Positions 1 through 6,732 of a stretch of DNA of 33,081 nucleotides are shown piece by piece (within the stretch, counting starts at the first letter, position 1; each line of letters begins with the position of its first letter). Source of the DNA: Candidatus Hodarchaeota archaeon. Its GTDB lineage: Archaea > Asgardarchaeota > Heimdallarchaeia > Hodarchaeales > Hodarchaeaceae. A model generated the notes under the pieces. It searched no databases. It had not been told where the DNA came from and saw only the letters and a program-made list of their open reading frames with translations. The stretch spans positions 1-33,081 of the forward strand of contig JAEOTC010000069.1 in assembly GCA_016840035.1 (NCBI GenBank), read 5' to 3'. Made by a program: the position numbers and the translations under genes.

Positions 1-722
1 AAGATCGGGATTATCAACCCGATTGCAAATCCAGAAAGGACTCCTACTAGAAGAAACGCTCGCATATAAGGGGTCACATTCTCTACAATGCCAGATAGTC
101 TATCCATTTTTGATTGGTCAATATCCTGAATATTGATATCATTTACAAAAATTACAACAAAAATAGTGGCAAGAAAGCCTAATATTCCAGTGAAAGCAAA
201 AGGAATAATAAATGCTGTCAGGACATTAAACATAAATATATCAGTTCCGATCTTAAACAATATTCCTCCTAATGCAGGACCAATGATAAATCCAAAGGAG
301 AATGTAGTGAAATATTTCCCCATCCATGCCCCTCGTTCTTTTACAGCCACAGAATCAACCAACAAAGCTTCAGCAGTAGGAAAAGCAGCTCCAGCTGATG
401 CTCCTTCAATAACTCTGAGAAGTAATAATGATTCAAATGTGCGTGAAAATCCTAGAAGGGTGGTACTAAATGCATAGGTAAGTAATGCTAAGATTAGGAT
501 GATTTTCCTCCCAATTCGATCAGACAATGCAGGGACAAAAGCCGCTGAAAACGCACGTGAAACTGCAAATATTGAGATTACTAGGCCAATTTCAAGAGGA
601 CGAAGGTTGATTTCATCCGCAAGCAATGTTATGAATATTGCCAGTAACCCAAATCCGATATTAACAATCTGGGATGCGAATAACAGCATATAAGCATTTT
701 TAACTAATGTTTTTTGTACCAT
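1..722 (-). CDS. MFS transporter, N-terminal part (runs off left edge)
   Basis: Reading the minus strand from an ATG at 722 gives about 240 residues with no stop before the window edge. The protein is hydrophobic with regularly spaced membrane spans. It carries the major facilitator loop 2-3 signature (SDRIGRK, motif A), followed by RVIEGASAGAAFPT, which fits motif B in helix 4. These place it in the major facilitator superfamily, a secondary transporter of the cytoplasmic membrane; the substrate cannot be told. Roughly the first six helices are present and the C-terminal half lies outside the window. It is divergent from the peroxiredoxin gene to its right. Family call is strong, specificity unknown. 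Confidence 0.88.
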   Translation of the reverse strand, partial: MVQKTLVKNAYMLLFASQIVNIGFGLLAIFITLLADEINLRPLEIGLVISIFAVSRAFSAAFVPALSDRIGRKIILILALLTYAFSTTLLGFSRTFESLLLLRVIEGASAGAAFPTAEALLVDSVAVKERGAWMGKYFTTFSFGFIIGPALGGILFKIGTDIFMFNVLTAFIIPFAFTGILGFLATIFVVIFVNDINIQDIDQSKMDRLSGIVENVTPYMRAFLLVGVLSGFAIGLIIPI

Positions 723-895
723 ATTCAGTCCGTCTCATTTGTTTGGCTAAAAAAAAATGGTAAATAAGCACCAACCAATTTTACGATAAGACACAGGCAT
801 GGAAATTTCCTCTTGAAAATCATTCAAACTTAAATCAATGTTATTATTTTACATTTCAATCTACTGAAAACTCAAGTATTCTGTTTTTAACAATG

Positions 896-902
896 TATAA
901 AT
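896..902 (+). promoter_or_regulatory. TATA box of the peroxiredoxin gene
   Basis: TATAAAT lies about 52 nt before the ATG at 954. Initiation about 25 nt downstream would give a leader of about 28 nt that contains the ribosome binding site at 939-944. Confidence 0.5.
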
Positions 903-953
903 CACTTTTTCATAAAGATAGAACACGGTACGAGAATTAAGGTGACAAGAAGT

Positions 954-1406
954 ATGTTGAAAATTGGAGACACAGCCCCTGAATTTGAAGTTTTAACTCA
1001 TTCTGGATCTAAAGTGAGTTCAAACGAACTAAAAGAGAAAAAGTATGTAATCTATTTCTATCCTAAGGATAATACTCCTGGATGTACAAAGGAAGCTTGT
1101 TCATTCCGCGATAATTACCAAGCGTTCATAGATAGAGGAATCCCTGTATTTGGAGTCTCAGGAGGGACCTCACAATCACATCAGAACTTTATCGATAAAT
1201 ACGATCTTCCTTTTCCGTTATTGATGGATGAAAAGCTCGAACTAGCACGAAAGTATGGTGCCTATAAACAAGGTAATCGAGTGGCCAGGATAACTTATCT
1301 TGTGAATGAGGAAGGAATAATTGAAGGTATATTCGGCCTAAAAGGGTTTGATAAAGTCAAATCTGCAGAACATGCAACTCAGATTATTGATTTCTGGAAA
1401 TTATGA
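954..1406 (+). CDS. bcp: Thioredoxin-dependent peroxiredoxin, PrxQ/Bcp type
   Basis: This is a peroxidase that reduces hydrogen peroxide and organic hydroperoxides, acting in the cytosol and usually recycled by thioredoxin. The signature PKDNTPGCTKEACSF is present with the peroxidatic Cys at residue 44 and a resolving Cys five residues later (49), the atypical 2-Cys arrangement of the PrxQ/Bcp subfamily. Length (150 aa) is normal. An in-frame GTG at 942 would add four residues, but it sits inside AAGGTG (939-944), a good Shine-Dalgarno site 9 nt before the ATG at 954, and family members typically begin at MLKxGD, so 954 is preferred. The gene ends 24 nt from the convergent RHH gene. Confidence 0.95.
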   Translation: MLKIGDTAPEFEVLTHSGSKVSSNELKEKKYVIYFYPKDNTPGCTKEACSFRDNYQAFIDRGIPVFGVSGGTSQSHQNFIDKYDLPFPLLMDEKLELARKYGAYKQGNRVARITYLVNEEGIIEGIFGLKGFDKVKSAEHATQIIDFWKL

Positions 1407-1430
1407 TGGATGAAAAACCAAGAATTGGGA

Positions 1431-1811
1431 TTATTTCAGCCGTTCTGGGATATTCTCCCATATCTTCGGGTTCTGACGAACTAAAAATTCAATCGCATCA
1501 GAAAATGTATATCCAGACTTATTGACTTCTACTTTAATACGACTTAAGATTGTGTGAGCGTCTGGTCGTAATAGAATTGTCTTTGAACTCTTTTTTACCT
1601 TGTCCTCTCCAGGAATTTTGGATTCAATTCTATGTCGACCCTCATCATAACCTTTAAGGGCACTTTCTAGTGATTTCGTTCTGTCATAGATCGTGGCATC
1701 TAATTTCAGCAGAACTTCACTATAAGACTTTTCTTTCAGCTCAAATTTAGCCCAGCGAAGCATTTCCCATGCTTTACTAGAGATCTTTACATTTTGAGCT
1801 TCTTTCGACAC
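1431..1811 (-). CDS. Tandem ribbon-helix-helix-like DNA-binding protein
   Basis: This 126-residue protein starts at GTG 1811 behind an AGAGGT site. Two halves have the same pattern: a short basic strand, then two helices. The first is about residues 7-40 (NVKISSKAWEML ... YSEVLLKL) and the second about 77-113 (KTILLRPDAHTIL ... YTFSDAIEFL). This looks like a duplicated RHH or VapB/DUF217-like antitoxin fold forming a single-chain pseudo-dimer. No toxin gene adjoins it. It is transcribed away from the ubiquitin-like cassette, and the shared 169-nt gap contains inverted repeats, so it could autoregulate and regulate the cassette; that is inference from position only. The fold call rests on pattern, not on a strong motif. 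Confidence 0.6.
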   Translation of the reverse strand: MSKEAQNVKISSKAWEMLRWAKFELKEKSYSEVLLKLDATIYDRTKSLESALKGYDEGRHRIESKIPGEDKVKKSSKTILLRPDAHTILSRIKVEVNKSGYTFSDAIEFLVRQNPKIWENIPERLK

Positions 1812-1847
1812 AAAATCTACCTCTTATGATTAAGATATTACACTTTA

Positions 1848-1857
1848 CCTTTAAAAA
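1848..1857 (-). promoter_or_regulatory. TATA-like box of the RHH gene
   Basis: On the minus strand TTTTTAAAGG lies 37 nt before the GTG start at 1811, a distance that fits a short leader. Confidence 0.35.
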
Positions 1858-1868
1858 CTTTATGTGTG

Positions 1869-1932
1869 TTACGTGTATTTCGTAAGTCTTATATATGGAG
1901 TGAGTTACGTAGGTTACATGAATTCCATGTAA
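1869..1932. promoter_or_regulatory. Cluster of TTAC inverted repeats between RHH gene and UBL operon
   Basis: Two inverted repeats flank the UBL1 TATA box: TTACG-7 nt-CGTAA (1869-1885) and TTACATG-5 nt-CATGTAA (1914-1932). The second covers the expected transcription start. A further GTTACGTAG (1904-1912) lies just downstream of the TATA box. Dyads in these positions are typical of archaeal operators that block TBP or RNA polymerase. The divergent RHH protein is the obvious candidate ligand, by inference. Confidence 0.5.
1889..1896 (+). promoter_or_regulatory. TATA box of the ubiquitin-like cassette
   Basis: TTATATAT lies 85 nt before the ATG of UBL1. Initiation near 1920 would give a leader of about 60 nt and fall inside the TTACATG/CATGTAA dyad. 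Confidence 0.6.
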
Positions 1933-1980
1933 GTCAGAAAAATGGGATTCGAGAACAAACGAAAAAAAAGTGAATAAAAA

Positions 1981-2334
1981 ATGAGTGACTTTGAAGATTT
2001 AGATTTTGATCTTGAAGAAACAACAACTGTAAAGGCTAAAACCCCTGCACAGTCAAAAACACCCGTAACTGGGGCAACCTCTGGACCAAAGAAGAATGTT
2101 TTCTTTAAATCTACTGTCGGTCCTGAGAGAACGGAAAAACTCTCTGTTGGTGAAAATACACCTGTACGAGATGTTCGTGACACTTTGGCCAATATTTTTG
2201 GTCTAGATCCTGATGACTTCCACCTTTCTCATGCAGGAAGAACTCTTGACGAAAGTGCACCAATTGGAGATTATGGAATCGAAAATGGTGATGAAATCCT
2301 CTTAATTCCTCATTCAACCGCAGGTTGGAGGTAA
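1981..2334 (+). CDS. Ubiquitin-like modifier 1 (precursor ending in -STAG-WR)
   Basis: The 117-residue protein has a flexible acidic N-terminal tail (about 1-38) followed by a beta-grasp domain. The stretch LDPDDFHLSHAGRTLD and then DYGIENGDEILLIP tracks human ubiquitin from Pro37 to the last strand (PPDQQRLIFAGKQLED, DYNIQKESTLHLVL). The C-terminus reads IPHSTAG followed by Trp-Arg, so removal of two residues would expose a C-terminal Gly for adenylation; the JAMM protein of this operon is a candidate processor. The terminal pair would be Ala-Gly, not Gly-Gly. Ubiquitin K48 is Arg and K63 is Asn here; the only lysines are at 18, 20, 26, 37, 38, 43 and 53, five of them in the tail. Being first in the array and followed by a hairpin suggests it may be made in excess. 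Confidence 0.93.
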   Translation: MSDFEDLDFDLEETTTVKAKTPAQSKTPVTGATSGPKKNVFFKSTVGPERTEKLSVGENTPVRDVRDTLANIFGLDPDDFHLSHAGRTLDESAPIGDYGIENGDEILLIPHSTAGWR

Positions 2335-2337
2335 TCT

Positions 2338-2366
2338 GAGGATAACCTCACCTTTTCCCAATTTTT
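2338..2366 (+). terminator. Hairpin plus T-tract after UBL1
   Basis: Three nt after the UBL1 stop is GAGG-ATAA-CCTC (2338-2349), followed by a pyrimidine-rich run with T5 at 2362-2366. An alternative pairing GAGGT (2328-2332) with ACCTC (2345-2349) overlaps the stop codon. It may attenuate transcription so that UBL1 RNA exceeds that of the enzymes; T-tracts alone can terminate archaeal transcription. Confidence 0.45.
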
Positions 2367-2451
2367 CTAGAAATAAAATGATCCTTTAAATTAAAATTAG
2401 TCTTAAACTCTTCAGTTCCAAGTAAGCAGCATTAATTCGCAGATTCAGATA

Positions 2452-2460
2452 GATATTTAT
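2452..2460 (+). promoter_or_regulatory. Possible second promoter before UBL2
   Basis: GATATTTAT is the best TATA-like element in the 249-nt gap between UBL1 and UBL2. A start near 2485 would give a leader of about 100 nt. Together with the hairpin after UBL1 it would allow separate control of the two modifiers. The match is weak. Confidence 0.3.
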
Positions 2461-2583
2461 GGAATGAGAACGATGAAAATGATAGTATTCTCTCTACATG
2501 TTTTCAGAAGTAAATCGGAATCTTCTGCAATAGATGAGTACTCTCCAAAGCTTATCGTGGAGGATACAAGGGAAGCTGTCATT

Positions 2584-2931
2584 ATGTTAGAAAATGAAGA
2601 GTTTATTGAATTTGAAGAAGAGGAGGAGGAACAGAATGATCCCTCAATCCAATCGAAAGTTCCACAATCTAAAACCCCAACTGGTGAACGAATTTCTCTA
2701 TTTTTTAGGTCAACAATTGGACCTGGTGAAAAACAGGAGAAATTAACAGTTGATCCAGAAATGTCTGTGCGTGAATTAGCAGAAACAATAGGTGAAATTT
2801 TTGCTTTAGACCCACAGGATTTTCACTTATCTATTAGTGGTCGAACATTGGACTCGGATGATGTTCTATCTAATTATGATCTCGAAGATGGGCTAGAAGT
2901 CCTAATAATCCCTGTAAGTACCGCAGGATAG
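2584..2931 (+). CDS. Ubiquitin-like modifier 2 (ends directly in -STAG)
   Basis: This is a paralogue of UBL1. The beta-grasp domain (about 38-115) shares LDPQDFHLSISGRTLD and the last strand EVLIIPVSTAG, roughly half identical to UBL1 by eye. It ends exactly at the Gly, so no trimming is needed. The ATG at 2584 is chosen over an in-frame ATG at 2464: it gives a 115-residue protein whose acidic tail (MLENEEFIEFEEEEEEQ) parallels UBL1 (MSDFEDLDFDLEE), and AGGGA lies 10 nt before it; the extra 40 residues look like untranslated leader. Lysines are at 25, 30, 50 and 53 only; positions matching ubiquitin K48 and K63 are Arg and Asp. Both tails carry QSKTP. The E1 gene follows after 25 nt. Confidence 0.92.
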   Translation: MLENEEFIEFEEEEEEQNDPSIQSKVPQSKTPTGERISLFFRSTIGPGEKQEKLTVDPEMSVRELAETIGEIFALDPQDFHLSISGRTLDSDDVLSNYDLEDGLEVLIIPVSTAG

Positions 2932-2956
2932 TCTTAATACTAGAGGAATAACCATT

Positions 2957-4195
2957 ATGACAAATTTCACGAGTAAAGCTCTTACAAAAGAAGAAAAACG
3001 ACGATTCGATCGACAATTTCGACTTCCTGGCTGGAATCAGGAAATCCTAAAGCGAAGCTCTGTTCTCATTGCTGGAATTGGAGGATTAGGAGTTGAAATT
3101 GCTAAAAATCTCGCTATGGTCGGTGTAGGGCATTTAATACTCGTGGATTTAGATACTATCGAATATTCTAATCTTAACCGGCAGATACTATTCATTGGAG
3201 CCCCAGAAGGGGCCTCCAAGGCAAAAATGGCTGCAAAGAGACTCAGAGAGATAAACCCATTTATCAAGATTGATGCCTATGATTGTCCTTTACAAGATAT
3301 TCCCCCTCGTATTTACGCCGATGTGGATATGTATATCGCTGGTCTCGACTCTATTGAAGCTAGATCAGAATTGAATCGACGTGCGATCCATAATCAAAAA
3401 TTTCTCATAGATGCAGGGACTGCAGTCTATAATGGGCATACATACGTAATTTCTCCTTTCACCAATGCGTGTTTGGAATGCGATCCTTTAACCGAACGTA
3501 ATCAAGACCAGCTTGGTGCATGTACCTTAGTAGGAAAACCTCGTAGACCCGCTCATTGTATTTTAAAAGGTCAGCTTCAATTCGAGAAAAAAAAGGGCAG
3601 ACCAGTAGATATCCTAAATTCAAAAGAAGTGAATTCTGTGGTTTCATTTGCTAATAATCTCTTGAAGGAATATTTCCCACAACATGAACCGTTCTCTGTG
3701 AATCAGGTGATACAGATAATTGACAATCACGAGCCAACAGTTATCACCATTAATTGTGTGATGGCATCACTTCAATCCCAAGAGGCAGTAAAAATATTAC
3801 ATCACCTACACAGTCCACAGTCTGAAAATCGTTTAGGCAATATCCAATTAAACTATCTAATATATAATGGATTAACGGGAAAATTTTACGAAATAGAAAA
3901 ACCCCGCAATCCGAAATGCGAAATGTGTGGCCAGGAACGAACACCATTATTCCAACTTAAGGTTAAACGTAAGTACCGTTTAACAAAACTAATTCAAAAT
4001 TTTTCTCAAGAGAAGAAGTATCCAATTGACTCCGAATTTCCTCCCATGATGTTTAGGATTGATTCTTCTGAACTCGGTGACATATCTTTAGACCAAACAA
4101 TCTCAGAGGCTGGTATAAGAGATTGTGAAACTGTTCTCGTGACTGGTTTTGATGATGGATCACAAATATATCTCACAATAAATATAGAAGGTTAA
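2957..4195 (+). CDS. Ubiquitin-like activating enzyme E1, UBA3/UBA2-like with ubiquitin-fold domain
   Basis: This enzyme should adenylate the UBL C-terminus with ATP and capture it as a thioester. The 412 residues show GIGGLG (40-45) and the ATP-site DxD...SNLNRQ block (64-76), AGLDSIEARSELNR (128-141) as in eukaryotic E1 adenylation domains, four zinc-ligand Cys in two CxxC pairs (172/175, 321/324), and a catalytic-Cys segment ACTLVGKPRRPAHC (188-201) matching the UBA3/UBA2 pattern CTIxxxPxxPxHC; Cys189 is the predicted thioester residue. The C-terminal 80 residues (about 333-412; LDQTISEAGIRDCETVLVTG) align with the UBA3 ubiquitin-fold domain that recruits E2. Bacterial ThiF/MoeB relatives lack that domain. 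A GAGGA site precedes the ATG; the E2 gene follows after 6 nt. Confidence 0.96.
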   Translation: MTNFTSKALTKEEKRRFDRQFRLPGWNQEILKRSSVLIAGIGGLGVEIAKNLAMVGVGHLILVDLDTIEYSNLNRQILFIGAPEGASKAKMAAKRLREINPFIKIDAYDCPLQDIPPRIYADVDMYIAGLDSIEARSELNRRAIHNQKFLIDAGTAVYNGHTYVISPFTNACLECDPLTERNQDQLGACTLVGKPRRPAHCILKGQLQFEKKKGRPVDILNSKEVNSVVSFANNLLKEYFPQHEPFSVNQVIQIIDNHEPTVITINCVMASLQSQEAVKILHHLHSPQSENRLGNIQLNYLIYNGLTGKFYEIEKPRNPKCEMCGQERTPLFQLKVKRKYRLTKLIQNFSQEKKYPIDSEFPPMMFRIDSSELGDISLDQTISEAGIRDCETVLVTGFDDGSQIYLTINIEG

Positions 4196-4201
4196 GAAAC
4201 A

Positions 4202-4729
4202 ATGTCAATTCGAATTAAACGCATTGCCGAGGATTATAATCAGCTTAAAACTCTTTACAAGCAGAAAACGATCAAACAGTTGAAAGCTTTTCCAGGCGAG
4301 AAGAAGAGTGTCGAACATATTGCAGTACTCCTTGAAGGACCAAAAGGTACACCATATCAGGGTGGGAAGTTCAAATTGGAAATTAAATTTGGGCCAAACT
4401 ATCCATATTCTCCCCCGTATGTTAGATTACATACAGCTATCTGGCATCCCAACTTTTGGCCGAAACCTGATGAATACAAGGGGAAACGCAATATCTGTCT
4501 TGGATTAGTAGATCCTGACTTAATAGGAAAACCACAGGGATGGTCTCCATCTAAAAACATTACTACGGTAATTTACTCAATTCTAGCAATGTTTAACATA
4601 GACGAAGCTTATACTAATCCCCACGATGTATTCAACAAGAAAGCTGCAATGGAATATCTAAAAGATAAGGGTAAGTTTAAAGAAAAAGCTCGGAAAATTA
4701 CCAAAAAATATGCAAAAAAGAAGTGGTAA
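4202..4729 (+). CDS. Ubiquitin-conjugating enzyme E2
   Basis: The 175-residue protein has the full UBC fold: GPKGTPYQGGKFKLEIKF (46-63), YPYSPPYVRL (67-76), the HPN motif (82-84), the catalytic Cys at 99 in NICLG, and WSPSKNITTVIYSILAMF (114-131). It would receive the UBL from E1 Cys189 and pass it to a lysine directly or with the RING protein. There is a short insertion after the catalytic Cys (about 101-112) and a long basic C-terminal helix rich in Lys (154-175), which could contact membrane, nucleic acid or the acidic UBL tails. It lies 6 nt after E1 and 18 nt before the JAMM gene, so is very probably cotranscribed. Confidence 0.96.
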   Translation: MSIRIKRIAEDYNQLKTLYKQKTIKQLKAFPGEKKSVEHIAVLLEGPKGTPYQGGKFKLEIKFGPNYPYSPPYVRLHTAIWHPNFWPKPDEYKGKRNICLGLVDPDLIGKPQGWSPSKNITTVIYSILAMFNIDEAYTNPHDVFNKKAAMEYLKDKGKFKEKARKITKKYAKKKW

Positions 4730-4747
4730 GTATCAAATGAGAATTCT

Positions 4748-5584
4748 ATGTCAACAGAAGGTGTTAGCATAATGCCAGAAAAAAAAGATTCTCAATCACG
4801 TAATCTATTTGAGCTTCTTCTTAGGGATACAGCAATGAATTATGATCCTGATAATTCCACTTTAACTTTAAAATTCCCAACCTCTTCTGAAACCAAAGCT
4901 CTTCCCGAAACAAAAGAAACTCTTAACTTAAAGAAGAATATATCACAATCTAAAGAAGCTGTCGAAGATATCGATGACTTAGACCCTGAAATCGATCCTG
5001 TTCGAGTAAAAATACAATTAAAAGCATATATTCGTCTTTGTCTTCATGCATTAAAGTATGCGCATTCATCCATTCCCCAATCTGAGTGGGTAGAAGTAAT
5101 TGGCCTCTTGACAGGTCATATAGAAAACGAAGATACTCCTCTTGCGTGTTTGGTGATAACAGATGCTTTTCCAGTGGGCCATGGAACGAATGTTAATGCT
5201 CAAATTGAGGACCCCCAGAGTATGGTTCGAGTTTTTAATGAAAGTAGAAAGAAAAACGAAATGATACTTGGATGGTACCATTCTCATCCTTCATATGGAG
5301 CATTCATGAGTTCAACTGATTACCAGACACAGGTACGATATCAAAGACTCGGAACAAAAGAGTCTCAATTATCAGCACCAATAGCACTTGTAATAGATCC
5401 AACTCGCATTTCCAGAAGGAGTTATGGATTTAAAATCTTCAGATTGAAAAAAGATTTGAAAAAATGGGAAGAACCTCGTTTTGAAGTTTTAAACTGCTCC
5501 CTAGAAAGTCTTCCGGAATTAATCAGCACCCTGCTACCTTTAGCAGAAGGAAAAACTATGTTCCTGGAATATGATTATGATTGA
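4748..5584 (+). CDS. JAMM/MPN+ isopeptidase, Rpn11/CSN5-like deubiquitinase
   Basis: This zinc metalloprotease should cut the isopeptide bond between UBL and target, and may mature UBL1 by removing Trp-Arg. The catalytic set is complete: Glu116 in EVIGLL, then GWYHSHP with His178 and His180, Ser188 and Asp191 in HxHx7SxxD, as in Rpn11 (GWYHSHPGFG) and CSN5. The MPN domain covers about 88-235. An 85-residue N-terminal extension is acidic and probably mostly disordered, with one ordered-looking segment at 18-43 (RNLFELLLRDTAMNYD) and a QSK motif at 67-69 recalling the UBL tails. A later in-frame ATG (residue 9) is an alternative start. Confidence 0.95.
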   Translation: MSTEGVSIMPEKKDSQSRNLFELLLRDTAMNYDPDNSTLTLKFPTSSETKALPETKETLNLKKNISQSKEAVEDIDDLDPEIDPVRVKIQLKAYIRLCLHALKYAHSSIPQSEWVEVIGLLTGHIENEDTPLACLVITDAFPVGHGTNVNAQIEDPQSMVRVFNESRKKNEMILGWYHSHPSYGAFMSSTDYQTQVRYQRLGTKESQLSAPIALVIDPTRISRRSYGFKIFRLKKDLKKWEEPRFEVLNCSLESLPELISTLLPLAEGKTMFLEYDYD

Positions 5585-5607
5585 GAAGATGAGGTCGTGA
5601 AATCTAT

Positions 5608-6714
5608 TTGGTTGGAAGAAATGTCTACATCTCTGTGGTTATCACTGGATTGGTCTTTGCCTTCTTAAGCCAAATTGTGAATCCAGAAAGTTTCATGTCA
5701 ATAACTCTTCTTTATTTTACTCTTGTTTTGGTTTTACTTATTAAATTAATAGATGAATGGCGTTATTATCGTTCGTATAATGCACCACTAGCTTCAGCTA
5801 TTTTTATTAGTATTCCGGCGATGATTGCTATCGGGGGTAGTATCATAGCATTGAATGCTACTTTAGGGGATTCTAATGATATTCTCCAGACTTTGTTTTT
5901 AGAAATGAATCTAAATTTAGAATTTCTTCAGTTGGATTCATTCTATCTTTTCTTAAACCTATTTGGAGCCCTCCTATGTACACCATTTTATGTGGTTTTA
6001 GGTATATTATTTCGTCGATACTACTCTGAAAGATACCCAAATATCTTCATATTCAGAAAGAGATTCCCTTCTGAGTCGATTATTGCATTGAATGTCATTA
6101 TTCTTTTAATTTTCTCTCTAATTTGGATGGAACAAAAAGCCATCGAAATTTCCGCCTTTATTTTCGTATTATTTTGTACAATCATCTTTATTCAGAATTA
6201 TATTCTAAAGATTGTGATTGTTCCATTTAGACGGAGTACTAGAACCACTCCGCGAGTAATACGATCACAAAGTAGAACAATCAGGTCTCCACAAGCATCG
6301 AGGGATGCTAGAAGATCTATTTCTGCGTCATCAAATGTAACACCAAGAGAGAACAGATTAAGTAGATCCTCACAACAATCGACTATTCGTGTAGCTCCTC
6401 CAGTGCAGATACCACGTAGAAGGAAAAGGAAACTTACTCCCGCATTAATTGCTAGTCTGACACCTGCGGGTCAGCATTTATCAAAAGATGATTTTCGATG
6501 TATATTCTGTTATGAGTTTCCAACCGATAAACCAGTAGTTATTTGTCCTCATTGCAGGCATCCAAGTCATGCAGATGAGTTTCAAAAATGGCTCGATGTC
6601 GCTAATATTTGCAGTCGGTGTAATAAACCAATTAATAATATAAAAATGATCAGAATTTCAGGTGCTAGTTATCAGAAAATCATTCAAATGTTTCAAAAGA
6701 AGTACAAAAATTAA
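5608..6714 (+). CDS. Multi-span membrane protein with C-terminal RING-like zinc domain, candidate E3 ligase
   Basis: The 368-residue protein begins at TTG 5608 (the only reasonable start, since a stop lies at 5590-5592) behind GAGGT. About six membrane spans are seen (near 5-23, 29-48, 61-84, 111-135, 157-174, 179-200). A long basic Arg/Ser-rich linker (about 207-290) follows, then a zinc-binding cluster: CIFC (298-301), CPHCRHPSH (313-321) and CSRC (335-338). The Cx2C-x11-CxHC/H-x-Cx2C order fits a RING/RING-H2 or related cross-brace. In other archaeal ubiquitin cassettes a small RING protein is encoded beside E1, E2 and JAMM genes; here the RING is carried on a membrane anchor, like ER E3 ligases. 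E3 activity is inferred. Confidence 0.8.
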   Translation: MVGRNVYISVVITGLVFAFLSQIVNPESFMSITLLYFTLVLVLLIKLIDEWRYYRSYNAPLASAIFISIPAMIAIGGSIIALNATLGDSNDILQTLFLEMNLNLEFLQLDSFYLFLNLFGALLCTPFYVVLGILFRRYYSERYPNIFIFRKRFPSESIIALNVIILLIFSLIWMEQKAIEISAFIFVLFCTIIFIQNYILKIVIVPFRRSTRTTPRVIRSQSRTIRSPQASRDARRSISASSNVTPRENRLSRSSQQSTIRVAPPVQIPRRRKRKLTPALIASLTPAGQHLSKDDFRCIFCYEFPTDKPVVICPHCRHPSHADEFQKWLDVANICSRCNKPINNIKMIRISGASYQKIIQMFQKKYKN

Positions 6715-6732
6715 ACAGGTTATGGGATAAAT

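Noticed and set aside
133..693. Two plus-strand open frames (133-477 and 499-693)
   Set aside because: They are antisense to a clear MFS transporter with motif A and B on the minus strand.
2464..2583. Longer N-terminus for UBL2 from ATG 2464
   Set aside because: The extra 40 residues have no parallel in UBL1, and the ATG at 2584 has a ribosome site and gives a matching tail length.
3037..3947. Minus-strand frames opposite E1
   Set aside because: Antisense to a strongly conserved enzyme; no independent support.
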